DNA from: CAZXMB01 sp964641715
GTDB taxonomy: Bacteria > Desulfobacterota > BSN033 > UBA1163
NCBI GenBank assembly: GCA_964641715.1
Contig: CAZXMB010000002.1
Span: 1 to 42,475 of the forward strand
Direction: 5' to 3'
Length of the DNA stretch: 42,475 bases
The notes below the pieces were generated by a model. That model searched no databases, was not told the DNA's origin, and saw only the letters and a list, made by a program, of their open reading frames with translations. The translations under genes and the position numbers were made by a program. This document shows, one piece after another, positions 7,341 through 14,454 of this stretch; position 1 is the first letter of the stretch, and every line of letters starts with the position of its first letter.

Positions 7341-7502
7341 TTAGCCTAAGGCCCAGATTAACCCCAAAATAGCGCCCAGGGGGACACTGAGAAAGGGGTT
7401 GCAGGTGAAGGCTCAGCTACTTCCGACGCTCCGGGTGAGGTAGCTCAAAATAAAACCGGCCAGTCCGCCAATGATCAAACCTAAAAAGATCCTTAAAATC
7501 AT
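7341..7502 (-). CDS. Candidate selenoprotein, DUF6132-like small membrane protein
   Basis: A 53-residue reading frame if the in-frame UGA at 7413-7415 is read as selenocysteine (residue 30). It starts at an ATG with a perfect AAGGAGG site. It has a first membrane helix (about 3-22), a loop RSVGSS-U-AFTCNP, a second helix, and ends at TAA. Members of the DUF6132 family, as I recall them, have two helices and a conserved loop ending in Cys-Pro-x-Thr-Ser-Asn-Pro. The UGA falls exactly on that Cys, and both halves keep family character, which argues against a random open frame. A 5-bp hairpin 26 bases downstream meets bacterial SECIS spacing. A nonsense mutation or sequencing error is the alternative. 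Normal gene calling would end it after 29 codons. Confidence 0.6.
7375..7391 (-). promoter_or_regulatory. Candidate bacterial SECIS hairpin
   Basis: On the mRNA, CUCAG (7387-7391) pairs with CUGGG (7375-7379), including one G-U pair, around the 7-base loop UGUCCCC. The loop begins 26 bases after the UGA and has G at its second position. These values fall inside the loose bacterial SECIS rules (apical loop 16-37 bases after UGA, G in the first two loop bases). The stem is short, so this is supportive only. Confidence 0.4.
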
Positions 7503-7518
7503 CTCTTCCTCCTTATTT

Positions 7519-7547
7519 AAAATAGCATTCAAGTTGAGCTAAATCAA
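7519..7547 (-). promoter_or_regulatory. Candidate sigma-70 promoter
   Basis: On the minus strand TTGATT and TATTTT are separated by 17 bases, placing a start point just upstream of the AAGGAGG of the candidate selenoprotein gene. Each hexamer matches consensus at four positions. The rest of 7548-7739 holds no gene; it contains a degraded dispersed repeat at 7636-7664. Confidence 0.4.
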
Positions 7548-7635
7548 GGAAGAGAAAGAGAAATAAAAAAAACCTTTTCCTATTCCGTCATACATGTGAG
7601 GTCGTTACAAACGTGGAAATCTCATTGAGAAAGCC

Positions 7636-7664
7636 GGGATTGCTTTACTTCTTTCACAATGACA
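7636..7664. repeat. Degraded copy of the GTCATTGCGAG-type repeat
   Basis: Read on the minus strand, TGTCATTGTGAAAGAAGTAA followed by AGCAATCCC resembles the copy at 5641-5686. It lies in the gap between the candidate selenoprotein and the MFS transporter. Confidence 0.45.
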
Positions 7665-7739
7665 ATTCTTTAAATCGGAATTTTAAAGAAATAAAGAGAT
7701 GGTGAGATTGGGGGTCGGGGTGAAAGGTCTTTCTCCGGT

Positions 7740-8999
7740 TCACCCTACTACCTTATCTCCTCCTCTCTTTTTTGAGTAAAAGGCGTAAAAGATGACGCTG
7801 GCGGTCATACTGAGGAAGCAGATGAGAAAAGAGAGATGATAAGCCTCTGCAGAGTAAGAGGACCCTGTCCTCGGGAAGGATTCGATCACCCTGCCGATCA
7901 GAGGCATGAAGACTCCTGCTCCTGCCATGGTAAAGAAATTGACATTGGTCATCACCGTTCCCGAGATCGCCACAGGGAAGTGATCTTTAGCATGAGCATA
8001 GATCAACATACCGAAGCCATGGAAGAAGCCAATAAAGAAGAAGATGAGACCGAACAGGAGAGAATGCTCGATTTCCCATATCCCGATAAGGGGGATGAGG
8101 CTCACGCAATAAAGGCTCAGTCCCATCAGGGCGACGCCCTTGCGGGAGTGAAAGCGGCGGTCGGAGAGATAGCCTCCAATGGGGCTTCCTAAAATGACAC
8201 CCACGGCCAACAGGATCAGGAGATTTCCTGCTTGAACGGGAGTAAATCCTTTGATATAAATCAAATAAGGTCCTAACCATAAACCCTGAAGACTGACAAA
8301 GATTCCGTACCTGAAGAAAGCCACTGCCCCGAACTGCCAGAAGGCGAGGGAACTGATGATGAGGCGAATCGATTGTAAAGCTCCCATCTTAGGTTTATCA
8401 TGAGAGAAGGAAGATGATGCTCGGATCTTTTCACCCCTTAAGATCCAGAAGACCAGGAAACTGAGGAGGATGGTCATGATTCCGGTGATCAAAAAGGTCA
8501 CCCTCCATCCTATGGCGGAGGTGAGAAAGGCAAGGGGAGAGGTGGCAAAGATATTCCCGATGGTTCCCACCGAAGAGATGATGCCCACAAGAGTGGCAAA
8601 TTGTTCCGGAGGGTATCTCAGGATAAATGTTTTAAATGAACCCATCAGCATCGGAGCCATCCCGGCTCCAATCAACACTCTTCCCAAGAGGACGGAAAGG
8701 AAGGAGTTACCGAAGGCGAATAGAAAGGCTCCGAGGGCTCCGGCGAGACAGGAGACTGACATAATGATACGTGGACCGATTCGGTCAAGCATCGGGCCCA
8801 TGGGGATTTGAAGCAGGGTGAAGGAATAGAAGAATGCGCCACCGAGAATACCTAACATTTCTGCGTTCAGTCCAAGGTCCCGAATGAGATCGGGAGCGAT
8901 GACCGCATTGGAGACACGGTAGAACTGGGAGAGAATGAAAAGGGCTGAGAGGATGGAGAAGATCAGTGGGAGTCTCGGGGAGGAAATTTTTTCCGCCAT
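7740..8999 (-). CDS. MFS transporter
   Basis: About 419 residues with twelve predicted membrane helices in two six-helix halves. The MFS loop 2-3 signature is recognisable as GPMLDRIGPR, with a counterpart GGYLSDRRFHSRKG in the second half. The start is placed at the ATG of MAEKISSPR; a TTG at 9035 would add 12 residues and neither has a good ribosome site. The substrate cannot be predicted; the size and topology fit organic-anion or drug transport. It is divergent from the carbonic anhydrase gene with a short shared intergenic region. Confidence 0.85.
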   Translation of the reverse strand: MAEKISSPRLPLIFSILSALFILSQFYRVSNAVIAPDLIRDLGLNAEMLGILGGAFFYSFTLLQIPMGPMLDRIGPRIIMSVSCLAGALGAFLFAFGNSFLSVLLGRVLIGAGMAPMLMGSFKTFILRYPPEQFATLVGIISSVGTIGNIFATSPLAFLTSAIGWRVTFLITGIMTILLSFLVFWILRGEKIRASSSFSHDKPKMGALQSIRLIISSLAFWQFGAVAFFRYGIFVSLQGLWLGPYLIYIKGFTPVQAGNLLILLAVGVILGSPIGGYLSDRRFHSRKGVALMGLSLYCVSLIPLIGIWEIEHSLLFGLIFFFIGFFHGFGMLIYAHAKDHFPVAISGTVMTNVNFFTMAGAGVFMPLIGRVIESFPRTGSSYSAEAYHLSFLICFLSMTASVIFYAFYSKKRGGDKVVG

Positions 9000-9106
9000 G
9001 GGATTCAGATTAAAAGAAGTTGCTTCATTCGTCAATGATCATTTGAATTGAAAAAAAGAAGGATGCTCGATAATTTTTCATCCACCTCAGATCAAAGGAT
9101 TTAAAT

Positions 9107-9619
9107 ATGATTCTTGAATTCAAAGGGAGATACCCGAAGATCCATCCGACAGCGTTTATCACTGAAAATGCCATGATCATTGGAGATGTGGAGATTGGAC
9201 CGGAGAGCAACATCTGGTTTTACAGCATTGTCAGGGGAGATCAGAACTATATCCGGATCGGATCCCATTGTAGTATTCAGGATGCCTGTATCCTTCATGT
9301 GGAGGATAACCTCCCGCTGATCATTGAGGATCAAGTGGCTTTTGGCCACCGGGTCGTGGCCCATGCATGTAAAATCAGTAAAGGTTCCCTCATTGGAATC
9401 GGAGCCATCGTTTTAAACGGCGCAGAGATCGGTGAGGAATCCATTGTCGGTGCGGGATCGGTGGTCACCCCCAATACGGTCATCCCCCCGAGAACGCTGG
9501 CCCTGGGAAATCCGGCCAAACCGATTCGTTCTCTCCGTGAAAAGGATCTTGATCTGATCCGGCAGACGATCAACAATTATCAAGGGTTAAAAAAGATTTA
9601 CGAATCTTCCCCCAGGTAA
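9107..9619 (+). CDS. Gamma-class carbonic anhydrase family protein
   Basis: 170 residues of left-handed beta-helix hexapeptide repeats (IGDVEIG, IGIGAIV, VGAGSVV) with a short C-terminal helix. The three zinc-ligand histidines of the gamma class are in place: His64 in ILHVED, and His81 and His86 in GHRVVAHAC, with the typical five-residue spacing of the last two. It probably hydrates CO2 or binds an acyl/CoA metabolite; many family members lack strong anhydrase activity. It is 74 bases upstream of the mutase large subunit and may share its transcript, a link often seen in acyl-CoA gene clusters. Confidence 0.85.
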   Translation: MILEFKGRYPKIHPTAFITENAMIIGDVEIGPESNIWFYSIVRGDQNYIRIGSHCSIQDACILHVEDNLPLIIEDQVAFGHRVVAHACKISKGSLIGIGAIVLNGAEIGEESIVGAGSVVTPNTVIPPRTLALGNPAKPIRSLREKDLDLIRQTINNYQGLKKIYESSPR

Positions 9620-9693
9620 CATCCCCCTTCCCGATCTCATCCTTTGAGGAAGGAATCCGAAGGAAAGGGACCTCAGGTGAAAGGTGACTTCCT

Positions 9694-11451
9694 ATGGAAG
9701 AGAAAAGAACGACAAAGGAAATCTTGCAGGAAAAGTCAGTAGAGAGGAAGCGGACCCCTCTGTATAACCCGGAGGTTCTTGAAAAATTGCGCCAGGAGTT
9801 TGAGAGATGGCGAAATACAACAGTTCCTGAGGAGGATCGGAAAAATTGGCGTGTCATCCCACGGACCATTTTAGGATCTGATCTCCCCAGAGAAATGCTC
9901 TATACGCCGCTCAACAATCCCGATTTCGACTATATTCAAGATCTGGGTTACTCGGGTCAGGAACCATTTACGAGAGGGATCCATGCCAATATGTATCGCG
10001 GCAAAGAGTTCACCATGCGTCAACTGACAGGTTTTGGCGGGCCCGAGGAGACGAACGAGAGGATTAAATTCATGTTAGCCCATGGGGCCACAGGTTTAAA
10101 TGTGCTTTTTGATCTGCCAACGATTCAAATGTATGATTCCGATGATCCGCTCTCCAAAGGGCAGGTGGGTATGTCAGGAGTGGCGATCGATTCCGTGGAG
10201 GATATGGACCTGGTATTCAAGGACATCCCTCTTGATCAGGTCACCCTTTCGCTGGTCACCCATTATCCCTCTAATACGGCGATCCTGTTTCCCATGTACC
10301 TGGCACTGGCCGAACGGAGAGGGATCCCCTGGGAAAAACTGCGTGGCAGTGTGCAGAATGATATCACGCTGGAAGAAGTGGTTCGAAGCGGCCCTGAGTA
10401 TATTCCCCCGAAAGACTGTTTCAGGATCCAGTGTGACAATATCGAATTTATCAGGCAGAATGTGCCCCGGTGGAACTTCGTCACCTATAATGGATACAAC
10501 CTGAGAGAGTTCGGGACTTCGGGGGTCACGGAGATGGCCGTCGCGTTAGCCAATGCGATCGGAACGATTGAAGAGATGCTTCGAAGAGGGCATGATGTCG
10601 ATTGGGTGGCCGAGAGAATAGCATTTTTCTGGTCTCCTGCGAGCGATTTCTTCGAAGAGGTTGCCAGAGTTAGAGGGGTGAGAAGACTATGGTATAGAAT
10701 CATGAAATACAGGTTTCAGGCCAGGAGCCCCCGGTCGATGTGGATGAGGTGTCATGTGCAGACCTCCGGCGTTTCACTGTTGAGGGAAGAACCCCTGAAT
10801 AACATCATCAGGGCTGCCTATCATGCCCTGGCTACCGTATTGGGCGGGGTCCAGTCCTTACATGTGGACTCTTATGATGAGGCCTACTCCGTACCCACCG
10901 AGGAAGCGGCATTGCTGTCGTTGAGAACCCAACAGATTATTCAGGCGGAGACAGGGATCACGGAAGTGGTGGATCCTCTGGGTGGCTCTTTCTATGTCGA
11001 GGCCCTGACCCATGAGATTGAGAAGAGAATTCTTGATGAGGTGGATGAGATCGAGAAGATGGGTGGGTATGTCACGGCGATCGAGAAGGGTTGGTTACAT
11101 AAAAAGATTGCCGAATATTTCTATAAAGAAAGGGACATGGTCGAGAAGGGCATTATCAAACTGGTTGGCTATAATACGTATAAGACCCCTGTGGAATTGC
11201 CCTCCATTAATGTGTTTCAATATCCGGAGGGAGTGGAGGAAAGGCAGAAGGCGAGATTGGCGAAATTAAGAGAGCAAAGGGATAATGAGAAAGCAGGGGA
11301 GGCCCTCCGGGGGCTTGAAGATGCTTGCAGGAGAGGAGAGAATGTGGTGCCCCATACCCTTCAATGTGCAAGAGCGGATTGCTCCGAAGGGGAGATATTT
11401 AAAGTATTTAAGAAGGCCTTTGGCCTATGGAGACCGCCGGTATTTTGGTAA
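9694..11451 (+). CDS. B12-dependent acyl-CoA mutase, large (substrate-binding) subunit
   Basis: 585 residues, the size of a stand-alone methylmalonyl-CoA mutase-type TIM barrel without the B12 domain, as in isobutyryl- or 2-hydroxyisobutyryl-CoA mutases. Recognisable segments are FTRGIHANMYRGKEFTMRQ, LFDLPT, SVQND and VQTSG, and VDPLGGSFYVE near residue 430. Compared by eye with Propionibacterium methylmalonyl-CoA mutase, Gln197 is kept (Gln221) and Arg207 appears kept (Arg231). However, Tyr89 is Leu111 and His244 is Asn269. Those positions set substrate choice and assist radical rearrangement, so this is unlikely to be an ordinary methylmalonyl-CoA mutase. The neighbouring B12 subunit and acyl-CoA ligase suggest activation and skeletal rearrangement of an unidentified acid. 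Confidence 0.88.
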   Translation: MEEKRTTKEILQEKSVERKRTPLYNPEVLEKLRQEFERWRNTTVPEEDRKNWRVIPRTILGSDLPREMLYTPLNNPDFDYIQDLGYSGQEPFTRGIHANMYRGKEFTMRQLTGFGGPEETNERIKFMLAHGATGLNVLFDLPTIQMYDSDDPLSKGQVGMSGVAIDSVEDMDLVFKDIPLDQVTLSLVTHYPSNTAILFPMYLALAERRGIPWEKLRGSVQNDITLEEVVRSGPEYIPPKDCFRIQCDNIEFIRQNVPRWNFVTYNGYNLREFGTSGVTEMAVALANAIGTIEEMLRRGHDVDWVAERIAFFWSPASDFFEEVARVRGVRRLWYRIMKYRFQARSPRSMWMRCHVQTSGVSLLREEPLNNIIRAAYHALATVLGGVQSLHVDSYDEAYSVPTEEAALLSLRTQQIIQAETGITEVVDPLGGSFYVEALTHEIEKRILDEVDEIEKMGGYVTAIEKGWLHKKIAEYFYKERDMVEKGIIKLVGYNTYKTPVELPSINVFQYPEGVEERQKARLAKLREQRDNEKAGEALRGLEDACRRGENVVPHTLQCARADCSEGEIFKVFKKAFGLWRPPVFW

Positions 11452-11492
11452 AAAGAAGGCGGGACCCGGGGTTCAGGAGGTTTGCATTGAGG

Positions 11493-11906
11493 ATGGCGGG
11501 TAAGATCAAAGTATTGCTGTCAAAACTGGGTCTGGATGTCCATAGCAGGGGGCTGATCACCGTCGCAAAGGAATTGAGAGATGCAGGGATGGAAGTCGTT
11601 GTCATCGGTAATGCGCTTCCCCGGGAGATCATTAACACCGCTCTGCAAGAGGGAGTGGATGTGGTTGGGGTAAGTTCCTTAGGCGGTGCCCATCTCACCC
11701 TCGGAGGGGAACTGATGGAGCAGGTCAAACGGGAGGGGCTGAAGGAGCATATGATATTTATTATCGGAGGGGTTTTTCCACCGGCCGATGTAAAAAAACT
11801 TGAAGAAATCGGGTTTGATCAAGCCTTTGTGTCCGGTGCTTCCCGGGAAGAAATCGTCTCATCGATCCGGAACCTGGTGTCAGAAAAAACGAAAAGACCC
11901 CTGTGA
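11493..11906 (+). CDS. B12-binding small subunit of acyl-CoA mutase
   Basis: 137 residues forming one cobalamin-binding Rossmann-like domain. The DxHxxG motif (Asp15, His17, Gly20 in LDVHSRG) supplies the lower-axial His ligand. GVSSLGGAHLTL and IIGGVFPP line the cofactor tail, as in the C-terminal domain of methylmalonyl-CoA mutase. The start ATG at 11493 follows AGGAGG by about 12 bases; a longer frame begins within the large-subunit gene but lacks family similarity before MAGKIKV. It would pair with the upstream large subunit to make a heteromeric mutase. Confidence 0.88.
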   Translation: MAGKIKVLLSKLGLDVHSRGLITVAKELRDAGMEVVVIGNALPREIINTALQEGVDVVGVSSLGGAHLTLGGELMEQVKREGLKEHMIFIIGGVFPPADVKKLEEIGFDQAFVSGASREEIVSSIRNLVSEKTKRPL

Positions 11907-11968
11907 ACGAATATCAATGGCCGTTCCTCTCAGGGGGGTCATCACAGAAGACAAGGAGAAGATGGTTT

Positions 11969-13372
11969 ATGGTAAAACACTGGCCGCCACAATATGATCG
12001 CTCTTATATTCCTTCTTCCGATTCCGGCTATTGGTTTAAAGACTTGGAAACAATGGATCCGGAGGAAAGGGAGAAAAAAATTATTCTCCCAAAGCTCCAG
12101 GCACAGCTGAAGTATGCCTATGAAAGGTCTCCTCTTTATAGGAAGAAATGGGATCGTGCCGGTGTTAGACCCGAGGATATCCAATCACTGGCTGATTTTG
12201 AGCAGATCCCCTTCCTCACCAAGGAGGAGATCCGCCAGGATCAGAAGGAAAATCCTCCCTTTGGTAACAATCTGTGTGTTTCTCCAAAGGATCTGGCAAG
12301 GGTTCAGGGAACCTCGGGAACCACGGGAAAACCTACGGCTTTCGGCATCAGCAGGGGAGATATGGAACGTATTGCCGAAGCCCACGCCAGAACCATGTGG
12401 GGGTTCGGGATGCGCCAGAAGGATATCGTCTTCATCGGGTCCTTTTTCAGCCTCTACTGGGGAAGCTGGGGAGCCCTGGCGGGTGTCGAACGCCTGGGAT
12501 CCGTGGCTTTCCCTTTTGGAGCGGGCGTTGCAGGACAGACCGAACGGGCGATTGATTGGATGAAAGAGGTGAGGCCAACGGTTTTTTACGGAACGCCTTC
12601 CTATAGCCTTTATATCGCTGAAAAGGCTAAAGAAAAGGGGGTGGATCCGGCCAAGGATTTTAATTTCCGCCTCCTGTTCTTTTCAGGCGAACCCGGCGCG
12701 GGTGTTCCTTCAACTAAAAAACGAATCGAGGAGACCTATGGCGGAATTTGTATTGACGCAGGCTCAACGGCTGAAATGACACCCTGGATGTCTAACTGCG
12801 AGTGTGAATATCGGAAAGGAATGCATCTCTGGCAGGATATTGTCTATGCGGAATTGGTGGATCCGGTTACAAAAAAGAGGATACCCTATGGCAAAGAAGG
12901 GGTGACGGTTTATACCCATCTGGAGCGGACCTCCCAACCCATGATCCGTTTTTGGGCGGGTGATCTCTCGATGTGGGTTAATGATCCATGCCCCTGTGGC
13001 CGGACCTATCCCCGATTGCCCAGAGGCATCTATGGCAGGGCGGATGACATGTTTGTGGTCAGAGGGGAAAACGTATACCCCAGTGCCATCGAAGATGTGA
13101 TCAGGGGGATCAGAGGATTCGGGGATGAATATCGGATCGTTATTACGAGAGACAGGACGATGGACGAGATGGTCGTTCAGGCGGAGTGGGCTAAGGGAGT
13201 CGATCCCGGGGTCATTCCTCATCTCAAGAAAAAACTCGAGGCCGAATTGAAGGCCCGCGGGCTCCGGGCAATGGTTCAGATGATGGAACCCGACCGTTTG
13301 GAGAGAACGGAGTTTAAAGCGAAGAGGGTGATCGATAAAAGAAGCTTATACGACGAAATGATTAAGCCGTGA
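11969..13372 (+). CDS. Phenylacetate-CoA ligase-like (PaaK family) acyl-CoA ligase
   Basis: About 467 residues of the adenylate-forming PaaK family. Motifs in order: YERSPLYRKKW typical of the N-terminus, the ATP-binding QGTSGTTGKPT, FFSGEPGAG, AGSTAEM, and the hinge region YGRADDMFVVRGENVYP. The ATG at 11969 is chosen because AAGGAG lies about 10 bases before it; an in-frame ATG at 11903 is just upstream. It forms an acyl-AMP and then an acyl-CoA. Position downstream of the two mutase subunits implies it makes the mutase's substrate. The family covers aromatic and other acids, so the acid is not identified. Confidence 0.88.
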   Translation: MVKHWPPQYDRSYIPSSDSGYWFKDLETMDPEEREKKIILPKLQAQLKYAYERSPLYRKKWDRAGVRPEDIQSLADFEQIPFLTKEEIRQDQKENPPFGNNLCVSPKDLARVQGTSGTTGKPTAFGISRGDMERIAEAHARTMWGFGMRQKDIVFIGSFFSLYWGSWGALAGVERLGSVAFPFGAGVAGQTERAIDWMKEVRPTVFYGTPSYSLYIAEKAKEKGVDPAKDFNFRLLFFSGEPGAGVPSTKKRIEETYGGICIDAGSTAEMTPWMSNCECEYRKGMHLWQDIVYAELVDPVTKKRIPYGKEGVTVYTHLERTSQPMIRFWAGDLSMWVNDPCPCGRTYPRLPRGIYGRADDMFVVRGENVYPSAIEDVIRGIRGFGDEYRIVITRDRTMDEMVVQAEWAKGVDPGVIPHLKKKLEAELKARGLRAMVQMMEPDRLERTEFKAKRVIDKRSLYDEMIKP

Positions 13373-13379
13373 CCCTCGG

Positions 13380-13538
13380 CTAAGCTTTTTCAAACATATC
13401 TTTGGGAGCGCCGCAGGCCGGGCAGACCCAGTCTTCGGGAAGTTTCTCAAAAGGGGTATCCGGAGGGATTCCTCCGTCAGGATCGCCTTTTTCCGGATCG
13501 TAAATATACCCGCAGACAGAACATTTGTATTTTTCCAT
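13380..13538 (-). CDS. Rubredoxin
   Basis: 52 residues, a typical rubredoxin with two CxxCG knuckles (KCSVCGYIYDP and VCPACGAPKD) that bind a single iron through four cysteines, and the conserved DGGIPPDTPFEKLPEDW core. The start follows GGGAGGTGGAG; longer frames upstream are intergenic repeat. It carries electrons at low potential, probably to rubrerythrin-type peroxidases. It is downstream of the ferritin-like gene at 13698-14144, which could be its partner. Confidence 0.95.
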   Translation of the reverse strand: MEKYKCSVCGYIYDPEKGDPDGGIPPDTPFEKLPEDWVCPACGAPKDMFEKA

Positions 13539-13577
13539 CTCCACCTCCCACCTTAGAAAATTCCAGATCCCAAACTC

Positions 13578-13598
13578 CCTGCCTACCGGCAAGCAGGC
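13578..13598. repeat. Short palindromic dispersed repeat (CCTGCC family)
   Basis: CCTGCCTACCGGCAAGCAGGC, a slightly imperfect copy of the palindrome also found at 4990, 16585 and 34702. It lies upstream of the rubredoxin start. The following 13599-13694 is low-complexity, with iterated CCAATTCC and TTGGTTATTGG words. Confidence 0.7.
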
Positions 13599-13697
13599 AA
13601 ATTCCAAATAATCCCCAATATCCCAATTCCAATTCCCTAAATTTTTGGTCATTGGTTATTGGAATTTATTTGGTTATTGGTGTTTGGTGATTGGTGC

Positions 13698-14144
13698 TTA
13701 CTTTAGGATCTCATCATCATAGATTTTTTCCAGTCTCAGTTTGTGTTTGGCCTCCTCATTGGCCAGGAATTCGAAGAGTTTTTTTAAATCCGCATTCGTA
13801 TTCGACTTCTTCATGTCCGTATAGAGGTTGAGGGACTTCTCCTCCATTTTCATGGCGATCCGAAGAATATCAGCATAGGGAAGATCGGGTTTATATTCGA
13901 TCTCCACCAGGTAGTCACTGATCCGGAGATCAGGAACCCTCTCAATCCGTACCCCGATCACTTTTTCCCTATCGAGCTTTTCGAGCATTTTCCGGTGTCC
14001 CACCTCTTCCCTGGCTAAATCGGAAAAGAGCTCTTTTGCCCCTGAGAATTTTGCAAGCTTGCTGGCCTCCGTATAAAAATTAAAAGATTTGATCTCTTTT
14101 TCAATTGCGAACTGGATGGTCTCTTTAAATTTCTTCTCTTCCAT
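13698..14144 (-). CDS. Ferritin-like (rubrerythrin-type) diiron protein
   Basis: 148 residues with two EExxH-containing helix pairs: IEKEIKSFNFY with LAREEVGHRKML, and MKMEEKSLNLY with LANEEAKHKLRL. These supply the carboxylate and His ligands of a diiron centre. There is no rubredoxin domain, but a rubredoxin gene lies 159 bases downstream on the same strand. Probable role: peroxide reduction or iron handling in the cytoplasm. The 5' flank is disturbed by the assembly join at 14161-14370. Confidence 0.85.
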   Translation of the reverse strand: MEEKKFKETIQFAIEKEIKSFNFYTEASKLAKFSGAKELFSDLAREEVGHRKMLEKLDREKVIGVRIERVPDLRISDYLVEIEYKPDLPYADILRIAMKMEEKSLNLYTDMKKSNTNADLKKLFEFLANEEAKHKLRLEKIYDDEILK

Positions 14145-14160
14145 GGTCCCTCCTGTCAGT

Positions 14161-14370
14161 TCCTAAAATTGGCCTCATTTTAAAGAAAGTCATCTTCAGG
14201 GTCAAGATAAATCTCNNNNNNNNNNNNNNNNNNNNNNNNNNNNNNNNNNNNNNNNNNNNNNNNNNNNNNNNNNNNNNNNNNNNNNNNNNNNNNNNNNNNN
14301 NNNNNNNNNNNNNNNTCCTAAAATTGGCCTCATTTTAAAGAAAGTCATCTTCAGGGTCAAGATAAATCTC
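14161..14370. other. Assembly gap (100 N) flanked by an exact 55-nt direct repeat
   Basis: Bases 14161-14215 are identical to 14316-14370 and enclose exactly 100 N. Fifty-five is a common assembler k-mer length and 100 N a common filler. The two contigs therefore probably overlap by 55 bases, and the true sequence has one copy and no gap. Nothing is likely to be missing between the ferritin-like gene and the P-type ATPase. Confidence 0.85.
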
Positions 14371-14417
14371 TTCCCATAATCACCCGATCGCCCTATCACC
14401 CCAATCCTCGTTAATCT

Positions 14418-14448
14418 GGGGAGATGGGGAGATAAGGAGATAGGGAGA
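14418..14448. repeat. Low-complexity GGGAGAT repeat
   Basis: Four degenerate units of GGGAGAT run just downstream of the P-type ATPase stop codon. No gene or terminator is evident in 14371-14454. Confidence 0.5.
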
Positions 14449-14454
14449 AAAAAA

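Noticed and set aside
13539..13697. Possible CRISPR-like or tandem-repeat array near the rubredoxin gene.
   Set aside because: The TTGGTTATTGG and CCAATTCC words are irregular and short, with no constant repeat or spacer lengths.
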